From contig LN874948.1 in NCBI GenBank assembly GCA_001282665.1, positions 876,213 through 940,212 on the forward strand: a DNA stretch of 64,000 nt, in the 5' to 3' direction. This stretch comes from Clostridiales bacterium mt11. GTDB taxonomy: Bacteria > Bacillota > Clostridia > Tissierellales > Tepidimicrobiaceae. Positions 16,718 to 26,096 of this stretch are shown here, piece after piece; positions within the stretch are counted from its first letter, which is position 1, and each line of letters begins with the position of its first letter. Made by a program: the position numbers and the translations under genes. The notes below the pieces were generated by a model. That model did not search any database. It was not told where the DNA came from and was given only the letters and a program-made list of their open reading frames with translations.

Positions 16718-18844
16718 TTATTCTTTAATACTTCTATTTAAAAGTTTTAATAAATCCTCTTCTGTATTCTGCATTAGCATAGTTTCTACAATACCATATA
16801 TAGATAGTACATTTGTTAATTCTCTAAGGGCTGGAACATGCTCCTTTCCATTAGCTGAAGAAAAAACAAATACTATGTCTACAGGATCGTTCTTTTTATT
16901 GCCGAAGTTTACTCCTTCATTAAGGGTTATTAAAGCAAAATCAGTCTTTAATGCCCCGCTACAAATATCCGTATGGAGTAAAGCTACACCAGGCATTATT
17001 ACCATATAAGGACCTAACTTTTTTAATCTTTCCTTTATGGACTCTCTATAGAATTCTAAAATGGAACCTTTATTTATTAAAAGGTCACATGCTATATCTA
17101 TTGCTTCCAAGCAATCCTTCGCTTTGACTTTTGATCTTATATTGGAAACCTCTAGATAATCCATCAATCCTTTTTCATCGTACAGTCTATTGCCGTATAT
17201 TATATTAGGTAGTGATGTATATAGCTCATCTTTCAAATCACTTACATTATCAATGTCCACATGTTTCTCCACTATATTTATAATCTTTTCAACCATACTT
17301 TCTTCTGTATTATACATGCTTACACTACTTTTTATTTTTAAATACCTATTCAATTTCCTATAATCGTTATTGGTTAGTATTGGGTTAACCTTTATATAAT
17401 CCTTAGAATTTAACCCCGGAATATTTATGGTTGAAACTATGAAATCATATTCATCATGATTGATTTGACTTATTCCCCTAACACTTGTTATCTTAGTAAT
17501 TTCTGCATCATATTTATTCGTTATTTGGGATACCAGCATCTTTGAAGTCCCCAATCCAGTTGCACAAACTAAAACTATTCTATGGGATGGACTTTCTTTT
17601 TGTACGCTTCTCAATGCTGCTCCAAAATGCAATACTATATATGATATCTCTTGAGAACTAATGGGTTTACCTATATATTGTTCTAATGGCATACAAGATA
17701 ACTTTGTCATTTCATATAAGTCGCTATAGCTATTGACTATTTCATCATATATTGGATTTTTAATATTCAAATTGAATTTAATCCTATTAATTGCTGGTCT
17801 CAAATGCAAAATCAAACCTTCCATTAAGCTTTGACGACTACTACCAAAACTTATATTATAAATATCCTCAATAGTATTAACCATTTCATTTACAACAGTT
17901 GTAAGCTCATCCATTTCCAATTTTCCATTTTCAAAATTATCCTCTGTCACCTTGGAACCTATTAGATGAAGAGCTATATAATTTATTTCCGATTCAGGAA
18001 CATCGATATTAAAATGAAATTCTATTTTTTCAATCATATGCTTTGAAGCTTCTAACTCCATAGCATAATATTCTCTGCTAAGAGGTGCTTCAATAGGCAA
18101 TATGGTCCTGTTTATCTGAATTCTTTTTATCATTATTGCAATGTGAATAATTAAACTGCTATATGCAGTATCACTAAATTTTCTACAAAGCCTTTTTTCC
18201 ACTTCACGGATCAATCCATCTATATAGTCAATATCAATATCTAGGAATATGTTTTCAAACTGTAGAGAATTTATCTTATTACTACTTTTACCTGTACTAA
18301 TATAATTAAATAAATCATCAATACTAATTATTTCTGAATTTATCTTTGATAATGTCATCCTCTTATTTTTTTCATCCCCTGTAATATACAAACCTACTCC
18401 TCTAATCCTTTCTAGTGTCAGGTTAAGATCTTTCAATAATATTTCTATTTCATCAAGATCTTTAATAATTGTACTTTTAGATACAGATAATATGGATTCA
18501 AAATAATCTATGTTCAGTGGATAATTGCTCTGTAATATCTCAGAAATAATAAATACCTTTCTTTCTTCATTTGAAAACTCATATTGTGATGGAGTGTAGG
18601 TAATAAAAAAATTGTTTATGTAACTTAATTGTTCCTCATCTTCTGGCATCTTTACTCCATCACCATATTTTCTATCCAATTTCTTATAACCTTTTATCAA
18701 GAAAAAATCATCAATTTTATCTAAATTGTATCTTACCGTTCTTTCTGGTATACAAAATATAGCTCCCAAATCAGAAATCTTATGATAGCATTTGTTTTCA
18801 GATAGAAATTTTAATATTGAAAGACATATATTATTTAACTTCAT
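16718..18844 (-). CDS. PRD transcriptional activator with IIB and IIA domains (MtlR/LicR-like)
   Basis: A 708-residue regulator with all modules intact: HTH (PERTVRYNLDKI, 33-44), second HTH (SKSTIIKDLDEI, 122-133), PRD1 with H234 and H293, PRD2 with H347 and H406, a IIB-like domain with C427 (VCATGLGTSKM), and a C-terminal IIA domain with H624 (ALLHTDICSG). Phosphorylation by HPr and the cognate EIIs sets its activity. It heads the operon IIA-IIB-IIC-transketolase and most likely activates it. A TATAAT (18865-18870) lies just upstream of its ATG. Because it carries HTH domains and not a CAT RNA-binding domain, I regard it as a DNA-binding activator, not an antiterminator. Confidence 0.92.
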   Translation of the reverse strand: MKLNNICLSILKFLSENKCYHKISDLGAIFCIPERTVRYNLDKIDDFFLIKGYKKLDRKYGDGVKMPEDEEQLSYINNFFITYTPSQYEFSNEERKVFIISEILQSNYPLNIDYFESILSVSKSTIIKDLDEIEILLKDLNLTLERIRGVGLYITGDEKNKRMTLSKINSEIISIDDLFNYISTGKSSNKINSLQFENIFLDIDIDYIDGLIREVEKRLCRKFSDTAYSSLIIHIAIMIKRIQINRTILPIEAPLSREYYAMELEASKHMIEKIEFHFNIDVPESEINYIALHLIGSKVTEDNFENGKLEMDELTTVVNEMVNTIEDIYNISFGSSRQSLMEGLILHLRPAINRIKFNLNIKNPIYDEIVNSYSDLYEMTKLSCMPLEQYIGKPISSQEISYIVLHFGAALRSVQKESPSHRIVLVCATGLGTSKMLVSQITNKYDAEITKITSVRGISQINHDEYDFIVSTINIPGLNSKDYIKVNPILTNNDYRKLNRYLKIKSSVSMYNTEESMVEKIINIVEKHVDIDNVSDLKDELYTSLPNIIYGNRLYDEKGLMDYLEVSNIRSKVKAKDCLEAIDIACDLLINKGSILEFYRESIKERLKKLGPYMVIMPGVALLHTDICSGALKTDFALITLNEGVNFGNKKNDPVDIVFVFSSANGKEHVPALRELTNVLSIYGIVETMLMQNTEEDLLKLLNRSIKE

Positions 18845-18970
18845 TTAAACCAGCTCCCATATTTATTATACAATCTTTTTTTTGATATTTTAGGGCTTAA
18901 AAGTCTTCTAATTGTAATTTACATTCCCATATTTAGACTTTTTCATTCAAGACAGTGGCTGGTATATAGT

Positions 18971-19014
18971 AAAAAAGCTCATCTCTAACTTTTTAGTTAG
19001 AGATGAGCTTTTTT
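18971..19014 (-). terminator. Terminator of the maltodextrin operon
   Basis: Perfect 20-bp arms (18971-18990 and 18995-19014; core GCTCATCTCTAACT) around a TTTT loop, with T-runs on both strands. It lies 30 bp beyond the lacI-type stop on the minus strand. Confidence 0.93.
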
Positions 19015-19043
19015 AATAAATATAAATATTATCCCATATTCTT

Positions 19044-20069
19044 TTATCCCTTACTAGACTGTCTTTTATAGATAATATATGGTATGGATATTTGCTTTCC
19101 TCGAACTTCATTTTCAATGGCTTCTACCAATAAATTCATAGCTTGTCTTCCTAGCTCAATAGCATTAATATCTACAGATGTCAACGGTATATTTGAATAT
19201 TTTGCAAGAACGCTATTGTTAAAACTTGCTACTGCTATATCTTCTGGTATATTTATTCCTAGATTTTCAAAGGCTTTAACAGCTCCAAAGGCTACTAGAT
19301 CATCTGCTACTATTAATCCATCTGGCAATAGTTCCATTTTTGAAATTTGTCTCGCATAATCATGTCCAGTCTTTTCATCAAAACTACCGCTGAACAATAG
19401 ACTTTCATCAAATTGGATATTTGATTCCATTAAAGCCTTTTTATAGCCTTCCACCCTCTTTTGACTCACTATCAAATCTATATCTCCGACTATCATAGCA
19501 ATCCGCTTTCTTCCAATATCAATAATATGTTTTGTCAATTCATAAGCAGCAAGAAAATTATCATTGTCTACTTGATTGATTTTTTCATCTCCATTATTAC
19601 TAGAGCCTATAAGTGAAAAAGGAAAATCAATTCTATTTAGATATTCTATACATTCATCATCAACCTTACTAGTCATAAGTATTACTCCATCAACTTTAGA
19701 ACCTTTGATAAATTTTTCTATTATTTTAAGTTCTTCACCTTTTTCCGTATTTGTAGATACCAACAGATCATAACTCGAATTAGAGGCTCCTTTTATAATA
19801 CCTCTAAGAGCTTCGGAAAAAAATGGGTTAGAAAAATAATCTTCCGATGTTGTAGGTATTATTATACCTATGGTTCCTGTTTTTTTAATGGCTAAAGACC
19901 TAGCATTAGCATTAGGATAATACCCAAGCTCATCCATACATTTTAATACCTTCATCTTGGTAGCCTTACTTATTTTAGGATTGTCTGATATCACCCTTGA
20001 TACCGTAGATGAAGAGACACCTGCTAGTTTAGCTACATCATTAGCAGTAACCTGTTTACCTTTTTTCAC
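19044..20069 (-). CDS. LacI family transcriptional regulator (MalR-like)
   Basis: A 341-residue repressor. The N-terminal LacI HTH and hinge are clear (TANDVAKLAGVSSSTVSRVI, then YYPNANARSLA), followed by a periplasmic-binding-like sensor domain (IGIIIPT ... FPFSLIG ... VDNDNFLAAYELTKHI). It starts at GTG with GAGGTG upstream. It is the last gene of the maltodextrin operon, and a LacI-type operator overlaps the operon start (32173-32184), so autoregulated repression relieved by a maltodextrin is the natural model. The inducer is inferred. Confidence 0.92.
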   Translation of the reverse strand: MKKGKQVTANDVAKLAGVSSSTVSRVISDNPKISKATKMKVLKCMDELGYYPNANARSLAIKKTGTIGIIIPTTSEDYFSNPFFSEALRGIIKGASNSSYDLLVSTNTEKGEELKIIEKFIKGSKVDGVILMTSKVDDECIEYLNRIDFPFSLIGSSNNGDEKINQVDNDNFLAAYELTKHIIDIGRKRIAMIVGDIDLIVSQKRVEGYKKALMESNIQFDESLLFSGSFDEKTGHDYARQISKMELLPDGLIVADDLVAFGAVKAFENLGINIPEDIAVASFNNSVLAKYSNIPLTSVDINAIELGRQAMNLLVEAIENEVRGKQISIPYIIYKRQSSKG

Positions 20070-20102
20070 TGTCTCACCTCTTTTCCAATTTATATTCTAA
20101 AT

Positions 20103-21188
20103 TTAATTTATACGCTTTCCTGTTTCACCATCAAAGAAATGTAATGCACTAATATCATATCCAAAACAATGTCTTTCGCCTTCATTATATATATAATGTC
20201 CAGGTACGGATATCACTAACTCATATCCATTTTCCAATCTAGTGTAGAGTATCTTTTCTTTTCCTAGCATTTCCACCACATCTATAATGCATTCAAAAGT
20301 ATCTCCTATCTTTCCACCACTTTCAAACCTCTCTGCTCTTATGCCAAGGGATACTTTTTTCCCTTCATAAGACTTCAAGGATTGTCCATCTTCTCTTGAA
20401 GGTCTTACATTTATAATACCATCATTTGAAACAAATTTCCCATTTTTTATATTTCCCTCGATGATATTCATAGTAGGAGAACCAATAAACTTAGCTACAA
20501 ATATATTGGTAGGTTTATTGTAGAACTCATCAGGCTTTCCTACTTGTTGAACCTTACCATCATCCATCAATACTATCTTTGTAGCCATGGTCATAGCTTC
20601 TGTTTGATCATGGGTAACATAAACAGTAGTACTTCCTAAAGTCTTATGCAACCTTACTAACTCCACTCTCATATGTTCTCTAAGTTTAGCATCTAAATTA
20701 GATAGCGGTTCATCCATAAGGAATACTTTTGGTTTTCTTACTATTGCTCGTCCAAGGGCAACTCTCTGCCTCTGTCCTCCCGAGATATCAGAGGGCTTAG
20801 AGTATAAGTAATCAGTAAGTTCTAATAGTTTAGCTGCTTTCATAACCCTTTCATGAATAACCCTCTTACCTTCTTTTCTCATCATCAAGGAAAAAGCCAT
20901 ATTATCGTATACAGTCATATGGGGATATAGTGCATAGGACTGAAAAACCATAGCTATATCCCTATCCTTAGGGGGAGTTTTATTTACCCGTTTATCATTA
21001 AAATATAAATCTCCTTCTGTAATAGAGTTGAGTCCTGCTATCATCCTAAGCAAAGTGGTCTTACCACAGCCTGATGGACCTAGTATAACACAAAAATCTT
21101 GACTTTCTATCTTTAAATCTATACCTCTTAAAGTAAATTCTTCACGTCCTTCATATTTCTTACCTATATTTTTTAAAGTAACTTCCAT
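20103..21188 (-). CDS. Sugar ABC transporter ATP-binding protein (MsmK/MalK/UgpC type)
   Basis: A 361-residue ATPase with Walker A GPSGCGKTT, Q-loop (VFQSYALYPHMTV), signature SGGQRQRVALGRA, Walker B VFLMDEPLSNLD and H-loop VTHDQTEAM. A C-terminal MOP/TOBE-like domain (about 240-361) is present, as usual for carbohydrate importers. It sits downstream of malG and should energise the MalE-F-G importer at the inner membrane face. Multi-sugar sharing of such ATPases is known in Firmicutes. Confidence 0.92.
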   Translation of the reverse strand: MEVTLKNIGKKYEGREEFTLRGIDLKIESQDFCVILGPSGCGKTTLLRMIAGLNSITEGDLYFNDKRVNKTPPKDRDIAMVFQSYALYPHMTVYDNMAFSLMMRKEGKRVIHERVMKAAKLLELTDYLYSKPSDISGGQRQRVALGRAIVRKPKVFLMDEPLSNLDAKLREHMRVELVRLHKTLGSTTVYVTHDQTEAMTMATKIVLMDDGKVQQVGKPDEFYNKPTNIFVAKFIGSPTMNIIEGNIKNGKFVSNDGIINVRPSREDGQSLKSYEGKKVSLGIRAERFESGGKIGDTFECIIDVVEMLGKEKILYTRLENGYELVISVPGHYIYNEGERHCFGYDISALHFFDGETGKRIN

Positions 21189-21233
21189 AAGATAACCTCC
21201 AACCCTTTATAGTTCCATAAAATAAATATTCCA

Positions 21234-22127
21234 TTAACCTTTTACCGAACCTTGAGATAAACCTGAAACCAATTGCTTCTGTAATATTATAAATAATATG
21301 ACTATAGGAATAGCTGTAAGCAGTCCTCCAGCGGCAAAAGCAGGCTGGTTCAATGTTCTAACATCATTTATCAGCGTAAACAATCCTGCTGCTAATGTAT
21401 AGGACTCAGGGCTTGTAAGCAATACCTTTGGTAGTAAATAATCCATAAACGGTCCAATAAATGACCATAAGGCTATTAAAGCAAGCATAGGTCTTGCTAT
21501 AGGCATTATAATAAGCTTATAAACCTGTAAATTAGAACATCCATCGATTTTAGCTGCATCGTCTAATTCTGTAGAAATAGAATCAATATATCCTTTTAAT
21601 ATAAAGGTGTTATTGGCTATTCCCCCTCCTGCATATATCAATACCAGCATCATCTGTCTTGTAAAAGCTGGATTTATAGAAGATATTACAGAATACATTG
21701 TAAAATAAGCGGTAATTCCTGCAAAGGTAGGTATGGCTTGTATAAGCATCATAGCCATCAAAGATGCTTTTTTACCTTTAAACCTATATCTAGAATAAGC
21801 ATATCCAGTAAATGATACTATGATCAATGTTAAAATTGCTGTAGCCAAAGCAATAAATATGGTATTTTTAGTCCATTTCAAAAACAAGGTCTTATTAAAT
21901 AGATATTGAAAATGTTTTAATGAAAATGTAAATTCATCATTTAGCATAAGATACTGCTCTTGTTTTCCATTAAAAGCAGATAGGATCATTTGAAAAAGAG
22001 GCCATAAAATGACTACCGCCCAAGAGATTAATATAATATATGTTATAATCAATAATATTCTCCCTGAAAAACTCAATGGCTGTTTATCCGATAGATATAA
22101 ATCGTCTTTTTTTCTAAATAATTTCAT
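21234..22127 (-). CDS. Maltodextrin ABC transporter permease (MalG-like)
   Basis: A 297-residue permease with six hydrophobic segments and the EAA loop (TELDDAAKIDGCSNLQVYKLIIMPIARP). The C-terminal end (LVSGLSQGSVKG) is the classical MalG tail. An ATGATG at its start overlaps the malF TGA; I favour ATG 22127, 7 bp from GGAGG, over 22130. It forms the heterodimeric channel with the MalF-like protein. Confidence 0.92.
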   Translation of the reverse strand: MKLFRKKDDLYLSDKQPLSFSGRILLIITYIILISWAVVILWPLFQMILSAFNGKQEQYLMLNDEFTFSLKHFQYLFNKTLFLKWTKNTIFIALATAILTLIIVSFTGYAYSRYRFKGKKASLMAMMLIQAIPTFAGITAYFTMYSVISSINPAFTRQMMLVLIYAGGGIANNTFILKGYIDSISTELDDAAKIDGCSNLQVYKLIIMPIARPMLALIALWSFIGPFMDYLLPKVLLTSPESYTLAAGLFTLINDVRTLNQPAFAAGGLLTAIPIVILFIILQKQLVSGLSQGSVKG

Positions 22128-24208
22128 CATAATCCCTCCCCTTTAAAGGCTTTAGAATTTCTATATCCTAAAAATGAAACAAACATTACAGCAATAGATA
22201 CGAATACGGTAATAGCTGCACCTATTCCTTGATATTGGTTTTCTATTGTCAGCTTATAGATATATGAAATGAGCAAATCCGAAGAACCTGCTAGGTTTCC
22301 ATAGACACTTGGTTCAAAAGGTCCTCCTCCATTGAATAAGTATATTATGGAAAAGTTGTTAAAGTTAAATACATATTGACCTACCAACAAAGGTGTCGTT
22401 TGGAATAGTACTATAGGGATTGTAATACGCCTTAACTTTTGCCATTTAGTAGCACCATCCATTTCTGCTGCTTCATATAGATCCTCTGGTATAGCTTGCA
22501 ATACCCCAGTGGATAGTAAAAATACATATGAACTCCCCAGCCATCCTTGTAATAAAATCAATGCGATTCTAGTCTGTACGGCATTGGTCTTTACACCTAA
22601 ACTAATTCCCAAAAGATTATTTACTAATTGGGATATGGCCCCATTAGGGGATAACATAATGCTAAAAAACATTATTGTAATAAACGCTGGAACAGCCCAA
22701 GGCAATAAATAGATAGTCCTAAATATTGCTTTTCCCTTTACTCTATCGTTGTTGACTAACAGTGCTAATACAAATCCTATAAATATAGCTAAACTAGTAG
22801 CAACCAATGTCCAAATGATGGTCCAACTCAATGTTAGCCAAAAAACAGAGCCTGCTAAACCCTTTCCTAAAAATATCATCTTATAGTTTTTAACCCCAAT
22901 CCAACGGAACTTAGATTGGTGCTGAGGATCCATTCCAGTAAAAGACAATAATATAGTCGTCGCAACAGGCACTAACACCATAAATACTATAACTATGAGG
23001 GCAGGAACATTTGCAATATAAGGGAAACCTTCTTCTCCTAAGGTTAACTTTGTTTCAAACCAATTTTTAGGTCTAATCCCTTTTATTGAATCCTTTTCTA
23101 CATTTAATACGTCTTTAAAAGAAAAATATAGAAGAAACAAGGAGATAATTACAAGGAATATAGCTAATATTCCTTCTATCATAAATATTAAGGATTTATC
23201 TATTCTTCTGCCGCCTTCAGCTAGAGTGATGATTCCTCTTATCCCTTGTCCTTGATAATTTCCAAATCCTAATGCATAGGGAATTGCAATAAGATAAATA
23301 AATAAAGAGGCTAAAAGAAAAATACATGATTTTTTATATTGTCTATTAAATACTTGTCCAATCCCTGGAAATAGAAAAGTAAAATATGCTATTTTAGCTT
23401 TATCTTTCTCTACCTCAATAGGATTCTTCCTACGTATATCGGCAATATTAGAATTTAATACCTTTAAACTTAACTTTGTATTTTCTTTAATTCCATGTTT
23501 TCTACTCTTTACAAATTCTTTATTCAGCTTTAAAATTGAGTCGTAAGATTTAAGGGCTATTGATTCTTTATATTTCTTTTTAAGAACCTTTTTTTCATTT
23601 ATTTGAGCCTTCTTTGAAATTATTCCTTCCCTTCTCTTTTCCTTTAATCTTCTCTTTTCTTCTTTCAAATTCTTTTTTTGCCCTATTTTAAATTCCTTTA
23701 TCTGTAGATTAACTTTCCTTTCATCATCTAAATCTATATTCTTCCTATTTTCTAAAGCCTTTTTTATAGCTAATGTTTCATCGACTATATAATCTATCAT
23801 TTTAGGCAATTCTTCTTTTAAAAGTTTGCTTTCTTCATATTCTAGTTTGGCATCATATGTTAAGTCTACATAATCTTTATAGAATTCATATTTTTCCTCG
23901 GCAATAAACAATTTGATTTTAAGTTTTCTTACCTTATAGGTCAAAGATTTATCTAAAGTATTTAAAAAATCTTTTTCCTTAGTTTTCAGCGATTTTAAAA
24001 ATGCTTTTTCTTTATCCTTAAATTTATTTAGTTCTATATTATAGGGATGGGTTTTTCTCATCTTTATTAATTTATTTAATTCTTCTTTAGAGTCTAAATC
24101 CCCTTCTTCAATTTTTTCATTTAATTCGGCAATCTGTTGTAAGTATAAATTTTTTCTCATATATTTATTTCCAATCTCATCATATAAAAATCTATTATAA
24201 CTAATCAA
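22127..24208 (-). CDS. MalF-like permease with 270-residue charged N-terminal extension
   Basis: A 693-residue protein. Residues 1 to about 270 are Lys/Glu-rich and helical (for example KEEKRRLKEKRREG at 182-195) with no transmembrane segment. A hydrophobic hairpin with FLFPGIGQVFNRQYKKS follows (about 275-370), and then a normal MalF core (about 400-693) with the EAA loop (DLYEAAEMDGATKWQKLRRI). Ordinary MalF-type permeases of Gram-positives have 290-450 residues. The start is TTG 24208 with GAGGTG 8 bp upstream; the first ATG (24160) has a weak site and would leave most of the extension. The core imports maltodextrin with MalG; the extension, presumably cytoplasmic, has no known role. Confidence 0.88.
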   Translation of the reverse strand: MISYNRFLYDEIGNKYMRKNLYLQQIAELNEKIEEGDLDSKEELNKLIKMRKTHPYNIELNKFKDKEKAFLKSLKTKEKDFLNTLDKSLTYKVRKLKIKLFIAEEKYEFYKDYVDLTYDAKLEYEESKLLKEELPKMIDYIVDETLAIKKALENRKNIDLDDERKVNLQIKEFKIGQKKNLKEEKRRLKEKRREGIISKKAQINEKKVLKKKYKESIALKSYDSILKLNKEFVKSRKHGIKENTKLSLKVLNSNIADIRRKNPIEVEKDKAKIAYFTFLFPGIGQVFNRQYKKSCIFLLASLFIYLIAIPYALGFGNYQGQGIRGIITLAEGGRRIDKSLIFMIEGILAIFLVIISLFLLYFSFKDVLNVEKDSIKGIRPKNWFETKLTLGEEGFPYIANVPALIVIVFMVLVPVATTILLSFTGMDPQHQSKFRWIGVKNYKMIFLGKGLAGSVFWLTLSWTIIWTLVATSLAIFIGFVLALLVNNDRVKGKAIFRTIYLLPWAVPAFITIMFFSIMLSPNGAISQLVNNLLGISLGVKTNAVQTRIALILLQGWLGSSYVFLLSTGVLQAIPEDLYEAAEMDGATKWQKLRRITIPIVLFQTTPLLVGQYVFNFNNFSIIYLFNGGGPFEPSVYGNLAGSSDLLISYIYKLTIENQYQGIGAAITVFVSIAVMFVSFLGYRNSKAFKGEGL

Positions 24209-24222
24209 CTCACTCCCACCTC

Positions 24223-24672
24223 TTATAAATTTTCCCTATGGTTAATAATCTTATTTAAACTCAATAGGGTGTATGTTAAAACCATATAACAGATTATGTT
24301 GATATAATAAAATATGTAACCAAATTTTAGCTCAAATACGGTAAAAGCTAAACTTCCTAGCAATAGCAGGATCCACGTATATACATATATTTTATTTATT
24401 TTAGTAAATTTAGAAGCAAAATATGAATATATACCTAGAGCCATAGGAACTATAATTTTAATAAAAAAATATTTTAGTTTCCATGTTAAATATAATCCGT
24501 AATAATCCATGTCCTTATCTTTGGAATCTTTAATTTGAGACAGCCACTCCTCATAAACATCTATATCCTTTACTTCTATCATCACTTCCATAGAATTTAG
24601 AAAAATAATTATTGAACAAAATATCAATATAATATAAAGCTCTCTTTGAGGCAATTTTATATTAGAATTCAT
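24223..24672 (-). CDS. Small multi-pass membrane protein within the maltodextrin operon
   Basis: A 149-residue protein with about four hydrophobic segments (roughly residues 12-32, 69-87, 92-112 and 115-138) and a charged loop between the first two (about 35-65). I do not recognise a family. It lies between the solute-binding protein and MalF genes, 14 bp upstream of malF, with AGGAGG before its ATG. Co-transcription suggests an accessory role to the importer, but position is the only evidence. Confidence 0.7.
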   Translation of the reverse strand: MNSNIKLPQRELYIILIFCSIIIFLNSMEVMIEVKDIDVYEEWLSQIKDSKDKDMDYYGLYLTWKLKYFFIKIIVPMALGIYSYFASKFTKINKIYVYTWILLLLGSLAFTVFELKFGYIFYYINIICYMVLTYTLLSLNKIINHRENL

Positions 24673-24698
24673 TTTTCCTCCTGTTTAAGATAAATGTA

Positions 24699-24729
24699 TA
24701 GGGAAGAAAGCCTTAGCCTTACTTCCCTA
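24699..24729 (-). promoter_or_regulatory. Intercistronic hairpin after the malE-like gene
   Basis: TAGGGAAG (24699-24706) and CTTCCCTA (24722-24729) form 8-bp arms with further internal pairing, 10 bp past the solute-binding protein stop. No T-run follows on the minus strand, so it fits an mRNA-stabilising or attenuating hairpin that raises binding-protein levels over permeases. Confidence 0.55.
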
Positions 24730-24739
24730 TTAATTGTTT

Positions 24740-26062
24740 TTAGAAGTTTTGCATCATAGCATCAAAGGATGCTTTTATTTCTTTATATGCATCTTCTGCA
24801 GTAGCTGGTTTAGTATTCGGCCATGAAAGAATTGCATTTTCCCATGTATCCCAAACCGAACCCCATTCTATAAATAGTGGACGAGCTGGAGCATCTTCGT
24901 AGGATTCGATAACAGCTCCAATTACAATTTTATCGGTTTCTGATAGATCGGAGTTTTCATATTCGGTTAATGGAACATTTTCTAAAATTTTTCCAGTAGC
25001 TTTGAAAAACTCTACTGCATATTTAGGATTTACCACTTCCTCAATAAACTTTTGTCCTAACTGCATTTTTTCTTTATTGTCTTCAACTCTAGAGTTGATT
25101 GATAACCCCCAGCCACCTTTCCAATGAGCTAATGGTCTTCCATTGATGGTAACATTGTTTATAGGTAATATTTCTAAATCTTTTCCATCGTTTGCTAAAT
25201 TAGATAAGCTACCTGTGGACCATGGTCCTTCAAGTCTTAATGCTGCGCTGCCTCCTGAACTAAATGCAGTGTCCATATATCCCCAAGCTGCATCTTTATC
25301 CCAAAGGGATGTTTTGGCTTCATCATGAGCCTTCCAATAATTAAATAAAGCTTCAAATACTTCTTGCTTTTCTTTTGGAAGTTCGCTAAAATCTGAAGTT
25401 AAATCTGAGAAAAGATTTCCAGCATCGTCTTTTCCAAGTAGTTCTATTTCTGCTGAGTTGGTTACTGCAACTCCGAACCAAGCATCAAATACTGGTATTA
25501 GCATGTCCTCTGTTCCTAAATCAATAAATTCTATAGTTTTTGTAATGTCTAACCCTTTTGACTCTGCATTGGCTTTATTTCCAAATATAATCAAGGTTTC
25601 AATATTCATAGGAAATGCCAAATAATCATCCTCTATTTTAAAGTTTCCACCAAGTCCTTCTTCATAATTGGAAAAACCTCCTACATCTTCTGCCATTGTT
25701 TCAGCATCAATAGCTGCTAAAGCTTCATTTTGTGCCAATCCATATATTCTATCTGCTGGAATCGCAAATACATCAGCCACATCTTTATTTGTAACATCTG
25801 TTGAATCCAATACATCTAAATGGTCAAATGCACCAGTTACAATAAATTCAATTGTTGCCTCTGGATATACTTCTTTAACTCTCTCCGCTGCTTTTTCATA
25901 ATGAGGCAGCCAATCTTCTTCTACTTGTACAGTGATAGTTTCTTTAATCTTAGTAACTTCATCTTGAGTTTTATCCTCTGTACTAGCAGGCTCTTTTTGC
26001 CCACATCCAACTATCGATAAAGCTAATATTAATGTTAATAATAAAATACCAACTCTTTTCAT
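24740..26062 (-). CDS. Maltodextrin-binding lipoprotein (solute-binding family 1)
   Basis: A 440-residue MalE-like protein. ATG 26062 is 6 bp from AGGAGGG; an in-frame start further upstream lies inside glgP and can be discarded. The signal peptide ends in a lipobox (LSIVGC, Cys18), so the mature protein is lipid-anchored outside the membrane. Typical segments are FAIPADRIYGLAQNE, ALRLEGPWSTGSL and HWKGGWGLSINSR. It delivers maltodextrins to the MalF/MalG channel. It sits between glgP and the small membrane protein. Confidence 0.92.
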   Translation of the reverse strand: MKRVGILLLTLILALSIVGCGQKEPASTEDKTQDEVTKIKETITVQVEEDWLPHYEKAAERVKEVYPEATIEFIVTGAFDHLDVLDSTDVTNKDVADVFAIPADRIYGLAQNEALAAIDAETMAEDVGGFSNYEEGLGGNFKIEDDYLAFPMNIETLIIFGNKANAESKGLDITKTIEFIDLGTEDMLIPVFDAWFGVAVTNSAEIELLGKDDAGNLFSDLTSDFSELPKEKQEVFEALFNYWKAHDEAKTSLWDKDAAWGYMDTAFSSGGSAALRLEGPWSTGSLSNLANDGKDLEILPINNVTINGRPLAHWKGGWGLSINSRVEDNKEKMQLGQKFIEEVVNPKYAVEFFKATGKILENVPLTEYENSDLSETDKIVIGAVIESYEDAPARPLFIEWGSVWDTWENAILSWPNTKPATAEDAYKEIKASFDAMMQNF

Positions 26063-26096
26063 TTTTTTCCCTCCTATTTTTTCTTTTATATAATAA

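Noticed and set aside
16718..18844. BglG-type RNA antiterminator with a RAT site
   Set aside because: The protein has HTH DNA-binding domains and not a CAT domain, and I found no RAT-terminator overlap upstream of the PTS genes.
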